Part shown: positions 37,156-44,799 of the stretch, in pieces
How positions within the stretch are numbered: position 1 is the stretch's first letter
Layout: each line of letters begins with the position of its first letter
From: Nonomuraea ceibae
GTDB lineage: Bacteria > Actinomycetota > Actinomycetes > Streptosporangiales > Streptosporangiaceae
NCBI RefSeq assembly: GCF_019396325.1
Contig: NZ_JAHKRO010000025.1
Location: 1 to 64,000 of the forward strand
Direction of reading: 5' to 3'
Length of the DNA: 64,000 bases
Translations under genes and position numbers: made by a program
The notes under the pieces: generated by a model
What the model was told of the DNA's origin: nothing
What the model saw: the letters and a program-made list of their open reading frames with translations, nothing else
The model's database searches: none

Positions 37156-37767
37156 CTACAGGACCGGGCGCGGTCCCTGCGGGGGGTCGTCGTGGGTGCC
37201 GCCCAGCGGGCCGGGCGGGGGCAGCGGAGGACCGTCGGAGTACGGGTCGCCGCCGCCTACGGTGCCGGGCGGCATCGGCCGGTCGCTCCCGCCGAGGCTG
37301 GAGCCGGTCTGGTGCGGGCCGGGCACGTCGCCGCGCCAGGCGCCGGTCTCGCCGCCGCGCGACTCGATGAACGTCTTGAACCGCTCCATGTCGCCGCGGA
37401 CGCGGAGCTTGACGATCTGCAGCCAGTCACCGGCGGTCTCCACGAACCCCTGGGGGTCGTACTCCATCTGGAGCTTGACCCGGGTCGTGTCGGCGTCGAG
37501 CCGGTGGAAGGTGACCACGCCGGACTGGCTCGGCTTGTCGATCGACCGCCAGGCGATGCGCTCGTCCGGGTGCTGCTCCGTGATCTCGGCCTCGAACTCG
37601 CGCTTGACGCCCGCGATCTCGGTGATCCAGTGCGTGCGCGTGTCGGTGAGCTGTTTGATGGACTCGACGCCCTCCATGAACTCGGGGAAGCTCTCGAACT
37701 GGGTCCACTGGTCGTACGCGACCCTGACGGGAACATTGACGTCTACGGAGTGTTCGATCGTACTCAT
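37156..37767 (-). CDS. SRPBCC-family (polyketide cyclase/START-like) protein
   Basis: 203 aa. Residues 1-145 form an SRPBCC ligand-binding fold: STIEHSVDVNVPVRVAYDQW, FPEFMEGVESIKQLTDTRTH, RIAWRSIDKPSQSGVVTFHR and GDWLQIVKLRVRGDMERFKT. The remaining ~55 residues are a Pro/Gly-rich low-complexity tail (PGTVGGGDPYSDGPPLPP). Such proteins are stress-associated or bind hydrophobic ligands; no ligand can be named. It is monocistronic, with its own terminator. Confidence 0.85.
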   Translation of the reverse strand: MSTIEHSVDVNVPVRVAYDQWTQFESFPEFMEGVESIKQLTDTRTHWITEIAGVKREFEAEITEQHPDERIAWRSIDKPSQSGVVTFHRLDADTTRVKLQMEYDPQGFVETAGDWLQIVKLRVRGDMERFKTFIESRGGETGAWRGDVPGPHQTGSSLGGSDRPMPPGTVGGGDPYSDGPPLPPPGPLGGTHDDPPQGPRPVL

Positions 37768-37798
37768 GGGTGACGTTGCTGCCCGCGCAGACGACTCG

Positions 37799-38179
37799 CT
37801 AACGCCTGCGCAGCAGCCAGTAGAGGCCCACCAGCGGCAACACCAGCGGAATGTACAGATAGCCGCGGCCGTAACCGGACCACACGGTGGCGTCGGGGAA
37901 GGCGGCCGGGTCGAGCAGGCTCGCGGTGCCGATGACGAGGACCCCGGCCAGCTCGATGCCGAGCGCGGCCAGCGCGAGCCGCCGGGCGCCGCGCACGAGG
38001 GCGACGGTGAGCAGCACGTAGACGAGCGCGGCGAACGCCGACAGCGAGTAGGCCAGCGGCGCCTCGCCGAACCGGGTGGCGATCTGCACGCCGGCCCGCG
38101 CGCCGGCGGCCAGCGCGAACAGCCCGTACAGGGCGATCAGCGCGCGGCCGGGACCGGCGCCGATGGGGGCGTGGCTCAT
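37799..38179 (-). CDS. Small integral membrane protein, unknown
   Basis: 126 aa, about four membrane helices (ALIALYGLFALAAGARAGVQ, AALVYVLLTVALVRGARRLA, LAALGIELAGVLVIGTASLL, YIPLVLPLVGLYWLL). ATG 38179 overlaps the stop of the upstream membrane gene (ATGA), so the two are co-translated and may form a complex. No family is recognised. Confidence 0.7.
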   Translation of the reverse strand: MSHAPIGAGPGRALIALYGLFALAAGARAGVQIATRFGEAPLAYSLSAFAALVYVLLTVALVRGARRLALAALGIELAGVLVIGTASLLDPAAFPDATVWSGYGRGYLYIPLVLPLVGLYWLLRRR

Positions 38180-38538
38180 GCGACGCCCTGCCAGATCTGC
38201 AGCACCCGCCCGGTCATCACCGCGATCGCGAACCCGGCCACGACCAGGATCGCCGGGCCCCACCGGCTGCGCTCGGCCAGGGCGAGGAACACCGCGGCGG
38301 GCGGGATGAGCACCATGCCGCCGAGGTAGCCGAAGAGCGTGACGGTGTCGTCCGGCCCGGCGCCGCCGGCCACCGCCGCGATCACGATGCCGAGCTGCAC
38401 GAGCACGGCCACTTCGAGGACGGCGAAGCCGCCCAGCAGGACCATGCCCATGGGCCGGTCGCGGATGGCGGTGATCAGGCTCGCCAGCGCGAGCAGCAGC
38501 GAGCCGGCGATGACGATCGTGGCGACGGTGGTGTTCAT
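38176..38538 (-). CDS. Small integral membrane protein, unknown
   Basis: 120 aa with four predicted helices, the first immediately after MNTTVATIVIAGSLLLALAS. It is the first gene of a two-gene unit with the membrane protein at 37799. It lies 11 nt downstream of the TetR stop, so the three minus-strand genes could share a transcript. Its function is not recognised. Confidence 0.7.
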   Translation of the reverse strand: MNTTVATIVIAGSLLLALASLITAIRDRPMGMVLLGGFAVLEVAVLVQLGIVIAAVAGGAGPDDTVTLFGYLGGMVLIPPAAVFLALAERSRWGPAILVVAGFAIAVMTGRVLQIWQGVA

Positions 38539-38549
38539 CGGGGGCAAGG

Positions 38550-39239
38550 CTATCGCCCGGGCAGGTCGCCCTCGATTCCGTCCAGGACCCAGCGCAGGCC
38601 GCGCTCGAAGGTGTCGTCGGCGCCCCGCACGCCCTGCTCGATCATGGGGGCGAGCCGGGGGAACTCTCCCGTGGCGACGAGGTCGCGGATGTAGGGCTCG
38701 GCGAGCGCGGCGCGCTCGGCGTCGTTGACGCCGTCGGCGCGGGGCCGGGCGCGCTCGGCGGCCTCGCGGACGACGAAGCCGGTCACGTAGTCGACGACCG
38801 CCGCCATCGCGCGCCAGGTCTGGAGCCGGTCCAGGCCGAGCCCGTCGAACGCGGACAGCCTGCGCTCGACGTGGCGCAGCCCGTTGGGGCCGACGGCGAC
38901 GGGCTGGGAGATCAGCTCGACCCGCCAGGGGTGGCGGCGCACCAGGTCGCGCTCGGCCCTGGCGAGCTGGACCAGCGCCTCGCGCCAGTCGGCGGGCAGC
39001 GGCTCGCCGGTGTCGAGCTCGGCGCTGATCTCGTCGAGCATGAGCGCGAGCAGGTCCTCCTTGCGCTCGATGTAGGTGTAGAGGCTCATCGCGCGGGCGC
39101 CGAGCTCGGCGGCGACGCGGCGGATGGAGACCGCGGCCAGCCCTTCGGCGTCGGCGACGGCCACGGCCACGGCGACGATCGCCTCCCGGGTCAGCGCGGG
39201 GCGCCGCTGCGGCGCGGGGCGTGACCAGACGGAACTCAC
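38550..39239 (-). CDS. TetR-family repressor
   Basis: 229 aa from GTG 39239. The N-terminal HTH is LTREAIVAVAVAVADAEGLA, SIRRVAAELGARAMSLYTYI; the C-terminal ligand domain is of the TetR_C type seen in multidrug regulators. It is divergent from a DHA2-type MFS exporter 53 nt away, with an inverted repeat in the gap. It is therefore the probable local repressor of the exporter and of itself. Confidence 0.9.
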   Translation of the reverse strand: MSSVWSRPAPQRRPALTREAIVAVAVAVADAEGLAAVSIRRVAAELGARAMSLYTYIERKEDLLALMLDEISAELDTGEPLPADWREALVQLARAERDLVRRHPWRVELISQPVAVGPNGLRHVERRLSAFDGLGLDRLQTWRAMAAVVDYVTGFVVREAAERARPRADGVNDAERAALAEPYIRDLVATGEFPRLAPMIEQGVRGADDTFERGLRWVLDGIEGDLPGR

Positions 39240-39264
39240 ACCGCCATCCTAAGCCAGCCGCTAC

Positions 39265-39285
39265 AGTGTACGGAAGTGATACGCT
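39265..39285. promoter_or_regulatory. Candidate TetR operator between repressor and exporter
   Basis: AGTGTAC (39265-39271) and ATACGCT (39279-39285) form an imperfect inverted repeat of AGYGTAY half-sites about a 7-nt centre. It lies in the 53-nt divergent gap, 7 nt before the exporter ATG. A TACAG/CTGTA pair overlaps it. Confidence 0.5.
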
Positions 39286-39292
39286 GTACGGC

Positions 39293-40636
39293 ATGCGAGA
39301 CAACGTACGAACCACCGGGCCGGTCGTGCTGCTCGGCGTGGTCATGACGATGCTCGACACGACGATCGTCAACGTGGCGCTCGGCCCCCTGGCGGGCGGG
39401 TTCGGCGCGAGCCTGGCCGACACGCAGTGGGTGGCGACCGGCTACCTGCTCGCCCTGGTGATGACCGTGCCCCTCTCGGGCTGGGCGGTCGGCCGGTTCG
39501 GCGCCCGGAAGGTGTGGCTGGTCTCCCTGCTGCTGTTCGGCGCCGGGTCGGCCCTGTGCGCCGCCGCCTGGTCGGTGGGCTCGCTGGTGGCCTTCCGCGC
39601 GGTCCAGGGGCTCGGCGGCGGGCTGCTGCTCCCCGTCGGGCAGGCGATGCTCGCGCGGGCGGCGGGCCCGGAGCGGATGGGCCGGGCGATGGCGCTGATC
39701 TCCGTCCCGGCGATGCTGGCGCCCGTGGCGGGGCCGGTCCTCGGCGGCGTGCTCCTCGACGGGCCGGGCTGGCGCTGGCTGTTCCTGGTCAACCTGCCCG
39801 TCTGCGCCGCCGCGCTGGTCGCGGCGGCGCTGCTGCTGCCGCGCGACGAGCCCGCCGGGGCGGCCGGGCTGGACGTCGCCGGGCTGGCCCTGCTGTCCCC
39901 CGGGCTGGCCGCGCTGGTGTTCGGCCTGTCGGAGGTCGGCGACGGCGCCTCGCCCGCGCATCCGGCGCTGTGGATCGGCGCGGCCCTGCTGGCGGCCTTC
40001 GTCGCACGCGGCCTGCGGACCCCGGCGGCGCTCGTGGACCTGCGGCTGTTCGGCGACCGCGCGTTCGCGGCGGCGGTGGCGGCGCTGGCCTGCTACTCGG
40101 CGGCGGCGTTCGGCGTGACCGTGCTCATCCCGCTGCACAGCCAGCTCGCCCAGGGCGGCAGCGCCCTGGAGGCCGGCCTGCTGCTGGCCCCCCTGGGCGT
40201 CGGCGCGGCGCTCACCATGCCCCTCGCGGGCAGGCTCACCGACAGCCGGGGCCCGCGCGGCGTCGCGACCGCCGGGGTGGCGCTGGTGGTGGCGGGCATC
40301 GCCGGCTACGCGGCGTGGGGCGGGGTGCTGCCGGTGCTCGTGCTGGGGCTCGGGCACGGGCTGGTGTCGCCGTCGCTGATGGCCGCCGCGTTCCGCACCC
40401 TGGACCGGGCCGCGCTCCCGGCCGCGACCACGCTCAGCACCATCGCCGTACGGGTCGCGTCCCCGGTGGGCGTCGCGCTGGCGGCCGTGCTGCTCCAGGT
40501 GTTCACCCGGGCGGGCGCGGACCGGCCGTACGCGTGGGTCTTCGGCTGCGTGCTGGCGCTGGCCGCCGTCCCGCTCGCCCCGATCGCGCTCATAGGATCG
40601 AAGGCGTGGAAAGCATCCTGGTCAGCGCGTGCCTGA
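39293..40636 (+). CDS. DHA2-type MFS multidrug exporter (EmrB/QacA-like)
   Basis: 447 aa from ATG 39293 (MRDNVRTTGPVVLLG). Motif LDTTIVNVALGPLAGGF is the DHA2 family signature (motif D1), followed by QWVATGYLLALVMTVPLSGW and AVGRFGARKVWLVSLLLFGA. About 12-14 membrane helices. It should export drugs or dyes using the proton gradient. It is controlled, most likely, by the divergent TetR protein. The last 31 nt overlap the start of the DUF523 gene. Confidence 0.9.
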   Translation: MRDNVRTTGPVVLLGVVMTMLDTTIVNVALGPLAGGFGASLADTQWVATGYLLALVMTVPLSGWAVGRFGARKVWLVSLLLFGAGSALCAAAWSVGSLVAFRAVQGLGGGLLLPVGQAMLARAAGPERMGRAMALISVPAMLAPVAGPVLGGVLLDGPGWRWLFLVNLPVCAAALVAAALLLPRDEPAGAAGLDVAGLALLSPGLAALVFGLSEVGDGASPAHPALWIGAALLAAFVARGLRTPAALVDLRLFGDRAFAAAVAALACYSAAAFGVTVLIPLHSQLAQGGSALEAGLLLAPLGVGAALTMPLAGRLTDSRGPRGVATAGVALVVAGIAGYAAWGGVLPVLVLGLGHGLVSPSLMAAAFRTLDRAALPAATTLSTIAVRVASPVGVALAAVLLQVFTRAGADRPYAWVFGCVLALAAVPLAPIALIGSKAWKASWSARA

Positions 40637-41100
40637 TGGGCCGTCGGGTGCGCTACGACGGCGGCGCCAAGACCAGCTCCGACGAGCGGCTGGCCGCCTG
40701 GTGGCGGGAGGGCCGGCTGGTGCCGTTCTGCCCGGAGGTCGAGGGCGGGCTGGCGATCCCGCGCCCGGCCGCCGAGATCGAGGGCGGCGCGGGCGGCGCG
40801 GCGGTGCTGGCCGGGACGGCCCGGGTGCTGGCGGCCGACGGCTCCGACGTCACCGCCGAGTTCGTGGCCGGCGCGCGGGCCGCGCTGGCCGCCGCCCGTG
40901 ACGCCGGGGCGCGGCTGGCCGTGCTCAAGGAGGGCAGCCCGTCGTGCGGCGCGCTGACGATCTACGACGGCACGTTCGCCGGCCGCCGGGTCGCCGGACA
41001 GGGCGTGACGACGGCGCTGCTGGAGGAGCACGGCATCCGGGTCTTCACCGAGGAGCAGGTCACCGAGGCCGCCGCCTACCTGCGCACCCTGGAGACGTAG
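40606..41100 (+). CDS. DUF523 family protein
   Basis: 164 aa from GTG 40606, inside the 3' end of the exporter gene. Family features are ILVSACLMGRRVRYDGGAKT, VPFCPEVEGGLAIPRP, AVLKEGSPSCGALTIYDGTF and GVTTALLEEHGIRVF, with conserved cysteines at three sites (SACLMG, FCPE, PSCGA) that could hold a metal or thiol. The function of the family is not established. The overlap suggests coupling to the exporter. Confidence 0.88.
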   Translation: MESILVSACLMGRRVRYDGGAKTSSDERLAAWWREGRLVPFCPEVEGGLAIPRPAAEIEGGAGGAAVLAGTARVLAADGSDVTAEFVAGARAALAAARDAGARLAVLKEGSPSCGALTIYDGTFAGRRVAGQGVTTALLEEHGIRVFTEEQVTEAAAYLRTLET

Positions 41101-41456
41101 AAGGCGCCGCCCAGCCCGATCCCGAGCAGCACGGCGACCGAGCGGTGATACCAGTCGAGCAGCGGGTCGGGGTCGGTCGCGCCGAACGCGACGGCCAGGA
41201 TGCCCAGCAGCACCCCCGACAGCGCGGCGGCGTGCGCGTAGACGATCCCGTCCCACGCCCACGGCCGCCGGGCCAGCGCGCCGTAGCCTGCCACGGCGAG
41301 CGCGCACGCGCAGGCCGTCTCCACGATCGCGGCCGGGACGATCACCGGCTGGCTCAGCGGCACCACCGCGATCCCGGCGTGCAGCAGCGCCGCCACGGCG
41401 AAGACCACCCCGTACACCAGGCATGCGGCGCCCAGCGCCGTCCGCAACACGTCCAT
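41076..41456 (-). CDS. Small integral membrane protein, unknown
   Basis: 126 aa with four predicted helices (GAACLVYGVVFAVAALLHAG, PAAIVETACACALAVAGYGA, GIVYAHAAALSGVLLGILAV, AVLLGIGLGGAFYV). It overlaps the convergent DUF523 gene by 25 nt at its 3' end. No conserved domain is recognised. Confidence 0.65.
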   Translation of the reverse strand: MDVLRTALGAACLVYGVVFAVAALLHAGIAVVPLSQPVIVPAAIVETACACALAVAGYGALARRPWAWDGIVYAHAAALSGVLLGILAVAFGATDPDPLLDWYHRSVAVLLGIGLGGAFYVSRVRR

Positions 41457-41649
41457 GCCCCCACGCTGCCACCCGCGCGGGGGCGGCGAATCCTCCCTGA
41501 GGGTGGCCGCCGGATACGACCGCCGGGGTAGCCCGGGGATCGGGAAATCAGAAAGTCCCCTTCGCGGAAACCTTCTGCCTCTCCCGGGAGTCCTTAGAGG
41601 CAGGGGCCCGGGCACGAACACGATTCGCCAACGGGGAGAGGACTCGGCC

Positions 41650-43023
41650 ATGCCAGTCGACCTGACCAACGAACAGCCCTTGGCCTGGGATTCGGCCACG
41701 CTCGACGCCGACACCAGGGCGATGCTGGACAACCTCCAGCCGAACATCCTGCGCGCGCACGTCCGCGAGCACCTGACGGTGCTGTTCGTCCGCTTCAACG
41801 ACGTCGCGGAGGGCAGGCGTTACCTGAGGAAGATCGCGGTGACCAGCATGAAGTCGGCCCGCGAGCACCTGAAGGAGGTGCGCGACCACGCCCGCGACGG
41901 GCGGCACGGCACCCCGTACGTGGGCGTCGGCCTGAGCAAGGCCGGCTACCGCGACCTCGGCCACTCGGTCGAGGACATGCGCAGGTTCGGCGACGTGGTG
42001 TTCCGCGACGGGATGAAGCGGCGCGTCGCCGAGGTGAACGACCCGCCGGTGGAGGAGTGGGAGAACTGCTACCAGCGGGAGATCCACGCCGTCATCCTCA
42101 TCGGCGACGCCGAGCCGGAGCCGGTGGCGGCGCTGCGCGAGCGGTTCCTGCGCGACCTGCCCGAGAGCGCCCGGCTGCTGGGCGAGGAGAGCGGCCAGGG
42201 CATGCGCAACCCGGCGGGCGACGGCATCGAGCACTTCGGCTACGTCGACGGCCGCAGCCAGCCGCTGTTCCTCAAGGACGAGGTGGACAAGGAGCCCGGG
42301 AAGCACTGGAACCCGGCGTTCCCGCTGAGCGGCGTCCTGGTGCCGGACCCGCTGGCGCCGGACCCGGAGCGCCACTTCGGCAGCTACTTCGTCTTCCGCA
42401 AGCTGGAGCAGAACGTCCGCGCGTTCAAGGAGATCGAGCAGGAGCTGGCCGACAGCCTGGGCCTGACGGGCGCCGACCGCGACCGGGCGGGCGCGATGCT
42501 CGTCGGCCGGTTCAAGGACGGCACCCCGCTCACGCTCAAGCCGAAGGCGGGCGGCGGCCCGGTGGTCAACGACTTCACCTTCGACACCGACCCGGACGGC
42601 ACGAAGTGCCCGTTCAGCGGGCACATCAGGAAGACGAACCCGCGCTCGTTCGGCCGTGAGGTGCTCATGGCCAGGCGGGGCCAGACCTACGGGGAGCGCG
42701 CCGACGACCCGTGGGACGACGCGCCCCCGCACACGCGCCCGAGCGGCGAGGTGGGCCTGCTGTTCATGGCCTTCAACAGCAGCCTGCTCGACCAGTTCGA
42801 GTTCACCCAGCAGAGCTGGGCCGACAACCCGGACTTCGAGCGCCCGGCCACCGGCCACGACCCGGTGATCGGCCAGGGGGCGCGTGACGTCAAGGTCACC
42901 TTCCCGAAGGTGTGGGGCGAGCCGGAGCAGTCGCCGCCGCACCGGCAGGTGCCCCAGACGGTCACGATGAAGGGCGGCGAGTACTTCTTCATGCCGTCGC
43001 TGGCCTACCTGCGCGGGCTGTGA
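41650..43023 (+). CDS. DyP-type haem peroxidase
   Basis: 457 aa. The GxxDG signature is present as EHFGYVDGRSQPLF, and the proximal-haem region as CPFSGHIRKTNPRSFGREVL, with His and Arg in the usual spacing. LLFMAFNSSLLDQFEFTQQSWADN completes the second ferredoxin-like domain. There is no Tat signal, so it is cytoplasmic. It uses H2O2 to oxidise dyes or phenolics; no encapsulin gene or cargo tail is present. ATG 41650 follows GAGAGGAC. Confidence 0.87.
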   Translation: MPVDLTNEQPLAWDSATLDADTRAMLDNLQPNILRAHVREHLTVLFVRFNDVAEGRRYLRKIAVTSMKSAREHLKEVRDHARDGRHGTPYVGVGLSKAGYRDLGHSVEDMRRFGDVVFRDGMKRRVAEVNDPPVEEWENCYQREIHAVILIGDAEPEPVAALRERFLRDLPESARLLGEESGQGMRNPAGDGIEHFGYVDGRSQPLFLKDEVDKEPGKHWNPAFPLSGVLVPDPLAPDPERHFGSYFVFRKLEQNVRAFKEIEQELADSLGLTGADRDRAGAMLVGRFKDGTPLTLKPKAGGGPVVNDFTFDTDPDGTKCPFSGHIRKTNPRSFGREVLMARRGQTYGERADDPWDDAPPHTRPSGEVGLLFMAFNSSLLDQFEFTQQSWADNPDFERPATGHDPVIGQGARDVKVTFPKVWGEPEQSPPHRQVPQTVTMKGGEYFFMPSLAYLRGL

Positions 43024-43027
43024 CCTG

Positions 43028-43055
43028 GAGGGGAGCGGCCCGCGCCGCTCCCCTC
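43028..43055. terminator. Bidirectional terminator between DyP and M28 peptidase genes
   Basis: A perfect 12-bp stem (GAGGGGAGCGGC 43028-43039, GCCGCTCCCCTC 43044-43055) with a 4-nt loop lies 5 nt after the peroxidase stop and 6 nt from the convergent peptidase stop. Confidence 0.8.
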
Positions 43056-43061
43056 ACCCGG

Positions 43062-44609
43062 TCAGCGGGTGGCCTGCACCTGCGCGGTCACGGCGGCGGC
43101 ACCCGCCTTGGCCGCTGTCGTGCGCGCGCCGCCCGCTCCCGGCAGGCTCCGGTCGTAGGCGTAGGTGACGGCCGAGTGCACGATCGCGCCGGTGTTCACC
43201 AGCAGCGCCTTGGTGCTGACGTTGGCGATCGTGTCGCACGCCTTGTGATAGCACGGGTCGTACGGCTCGCCGGCGGTGCCGCCGAACAGCGCCTGCTCCT
43301 CCGGCGTCTTGACGCCCTCGGCGCCGGTGAACAGGCCGCCCGCCGGGATGCCCGCCGCGATGAACGGCCCGTAGTCGGAGCGGCCGTCGAAGTCGGTGCC
43401 GACGTGGCCCAGGCGCAGCGTGTCGAAGTAGCGCGCGAACGTCTGCTCGATCTCGGCGGATCCGGGCGGCCCGGCCGGCGCGCCCGTCGCGTCGGAGTCG
43501 TCACCGTCGTAGATCTTGTACGCGAAGTTCGGCGAGCCGATCATGTCGAAGTTCAGGTACAGCTTGATCCTGGCCAGCTCGTCGGGCGTCAGGTTCGCCA
43601 CGTAGTGCTCCGAGCCGAGCAGGTTCAGCTCCTCGGCGCCCCACCAGGCGAAACGCATCTTGTTGACCGTCGGCAGCCGCGACATGAGCAGGGCGGTCTC
43701 CAGGATGCCCGCGCTGCCGGTGCCGTTGTCGTTGATGCCGGGGCCGGGCACCACGCTGTCGAGGTGGGCGCCGAGCATGACGACGTTGTCCGGGTTGCCG
43801 CCGCGCGACTCGGCGATCACGTTGTGGGTGACGCGGATCTCGCTCTCGGTGTCGGTCGCCACGCGCATCACGGTGCCCGCGGTGGCGGCCAGCTCCTGGC
43901 CGACGGCGAAGCTCGTACCGACGACCGGGATCGTCACGGGCACGCCCAGCGTGCCCTGGAGGGTGTCGGTGCGGCCGGGCTGGCCCTCGTTGAAGATGAT
44001 CACGGCGACGGCGCCTGCCGCCTGGGCGTTCTCCGCCTTGACCCGGAAGTCGCAGGAGCCGCGCTGGACGAGCGCGATGTTGCCCGGCGTGAACCCGGCG
44101 AAGTCGGCGGCCTCGCAGCCGGAGGTGGAGCCGGGGGTGGGCGGCGGCGGGAGCTGCAGGTCGACGTTCTGGAGGGTGGCGGTGACGTCGCCGGAGCCCG
44201 AGTAGGTCATGGTCGCGAACTCGCCGACCAAGCTGCCGTCCGGCGGCGTCGGGGTGAACGTGCGCGGGTTCGGCGAGACGCGCTGCATGGCCGCCGTGGC
44301 GTTCTCCTGGAAGAACGGGAACTCGAACGGCTGCAGCGTCACCCGGTAACCGGCACGGCGCAGCTGCCCGGCCACGTAGTCGCGGGAGGCGTCGTAGCCG
44401 GGGGTGCCGGAGGCCCGGGTGCCGCCGTTGGCGTCGGCGATCCGCTGGAACGCCTCCAGGTGCCGGGTGACGAGTTGCGCCTTGACGGACCTGGCGAGCG
44501 ACGAGGGGCTCGGGTCCGCCTGGGCCGGGGTGACCAGCGCGAGCGGAAGGGTGAGGGCCACGGCCAGGGTGCCGGCTCGGGCCACTCCCTTGGGGAGGTG
44601 GAAGCGCAT
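43062..44609 (-). CDS. Secreted M28-family zinc aminopeptidase with PA domain
   Basis: 515 aa. A signal peptide ends near TPAQADPS. The PA domain (about 120-250: GEFATMTYSGSGDVTATLQN, IALVQRGSCDFRVKAENAQA) sits before or within the M28 catalytic domain. Zinc-site residues appear in MLGAHLDSV (His, Asp), GINDNGTG (Asp), WWGAEELNLLGS (Glu-Glu), FDMIGSPN (Asp) and DPCYHKACD (His). It should release N-terminal amino acids outside the cell. The ATG has GGAGGAGCC immediately upstream. Monocistronic, divergent from nhaA. Confidence 0.9.
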   Translation of the reverse strand: MRFHLPKGVARAGTLAVALTLPLALVTPAQADPSPSSLARSVKAQLVTRHLEAFQRIADANGGTRASGTPGYDASRDYVAGQLRRAGYRVTLQPFEFPFFQENATAAMQRVSPNPRTFTPTPPDGSLVGEFATMTYSGSGDVTATLQNVDLQLPPPPTPGSTSGCEAADFAGFTPGNIALVQRGSCDFRVKAENAQAAGAVAVIIFNEGQPGRTDTLQGTLGVPVTIPVVGTSFAVGQELAATAGTVMRVATDTESEIRVTHNVIAESRGGNPDNVVMLGAHLDSVVPGPGINDNGTGSAGILETALLMSRLPTVNKMRFAWWGAEELNLLGSEHYVANLTPDELARIKLYLNFDMIGSPNFAYKIYDGDDSDATGAPAGPPGSAEIEQTFARYFDTLRLGHVGTDFDGRSDYGPFIAAGIPAGGLFTGAEGVKTPEEQALFGGTAGEPYDPCYHKACDTIANVSTKALLVNTGAIVHSAVTYAYDRSLPGAGGARTTAAKAGAAAVTAQVQATR

Positions 44610-44799
44610 ATGGCTCCTCCGCGAAGAGGGTGAGTGTTTCGGTGTCCCCCGATTTCTTGCACGCTGTTGGAACGTAACGAGCCCGCCGCCTCCTGAGAAG
44701 ACCCATAAATGGGGGTCATTTCACTGGTTTGCTGCTCTCCAGGTCTTTACCCTTTCGGCTCGCATCGCCTCACCCAACCCGGAAGGCCCGCCGGGGATC

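Noticed and set aside
41650-43023. DyP peroxidase as encapsulin cargo
   Set aside because: No encapsulin gene nearby and the C-terminus lacks a typical targeting tail.
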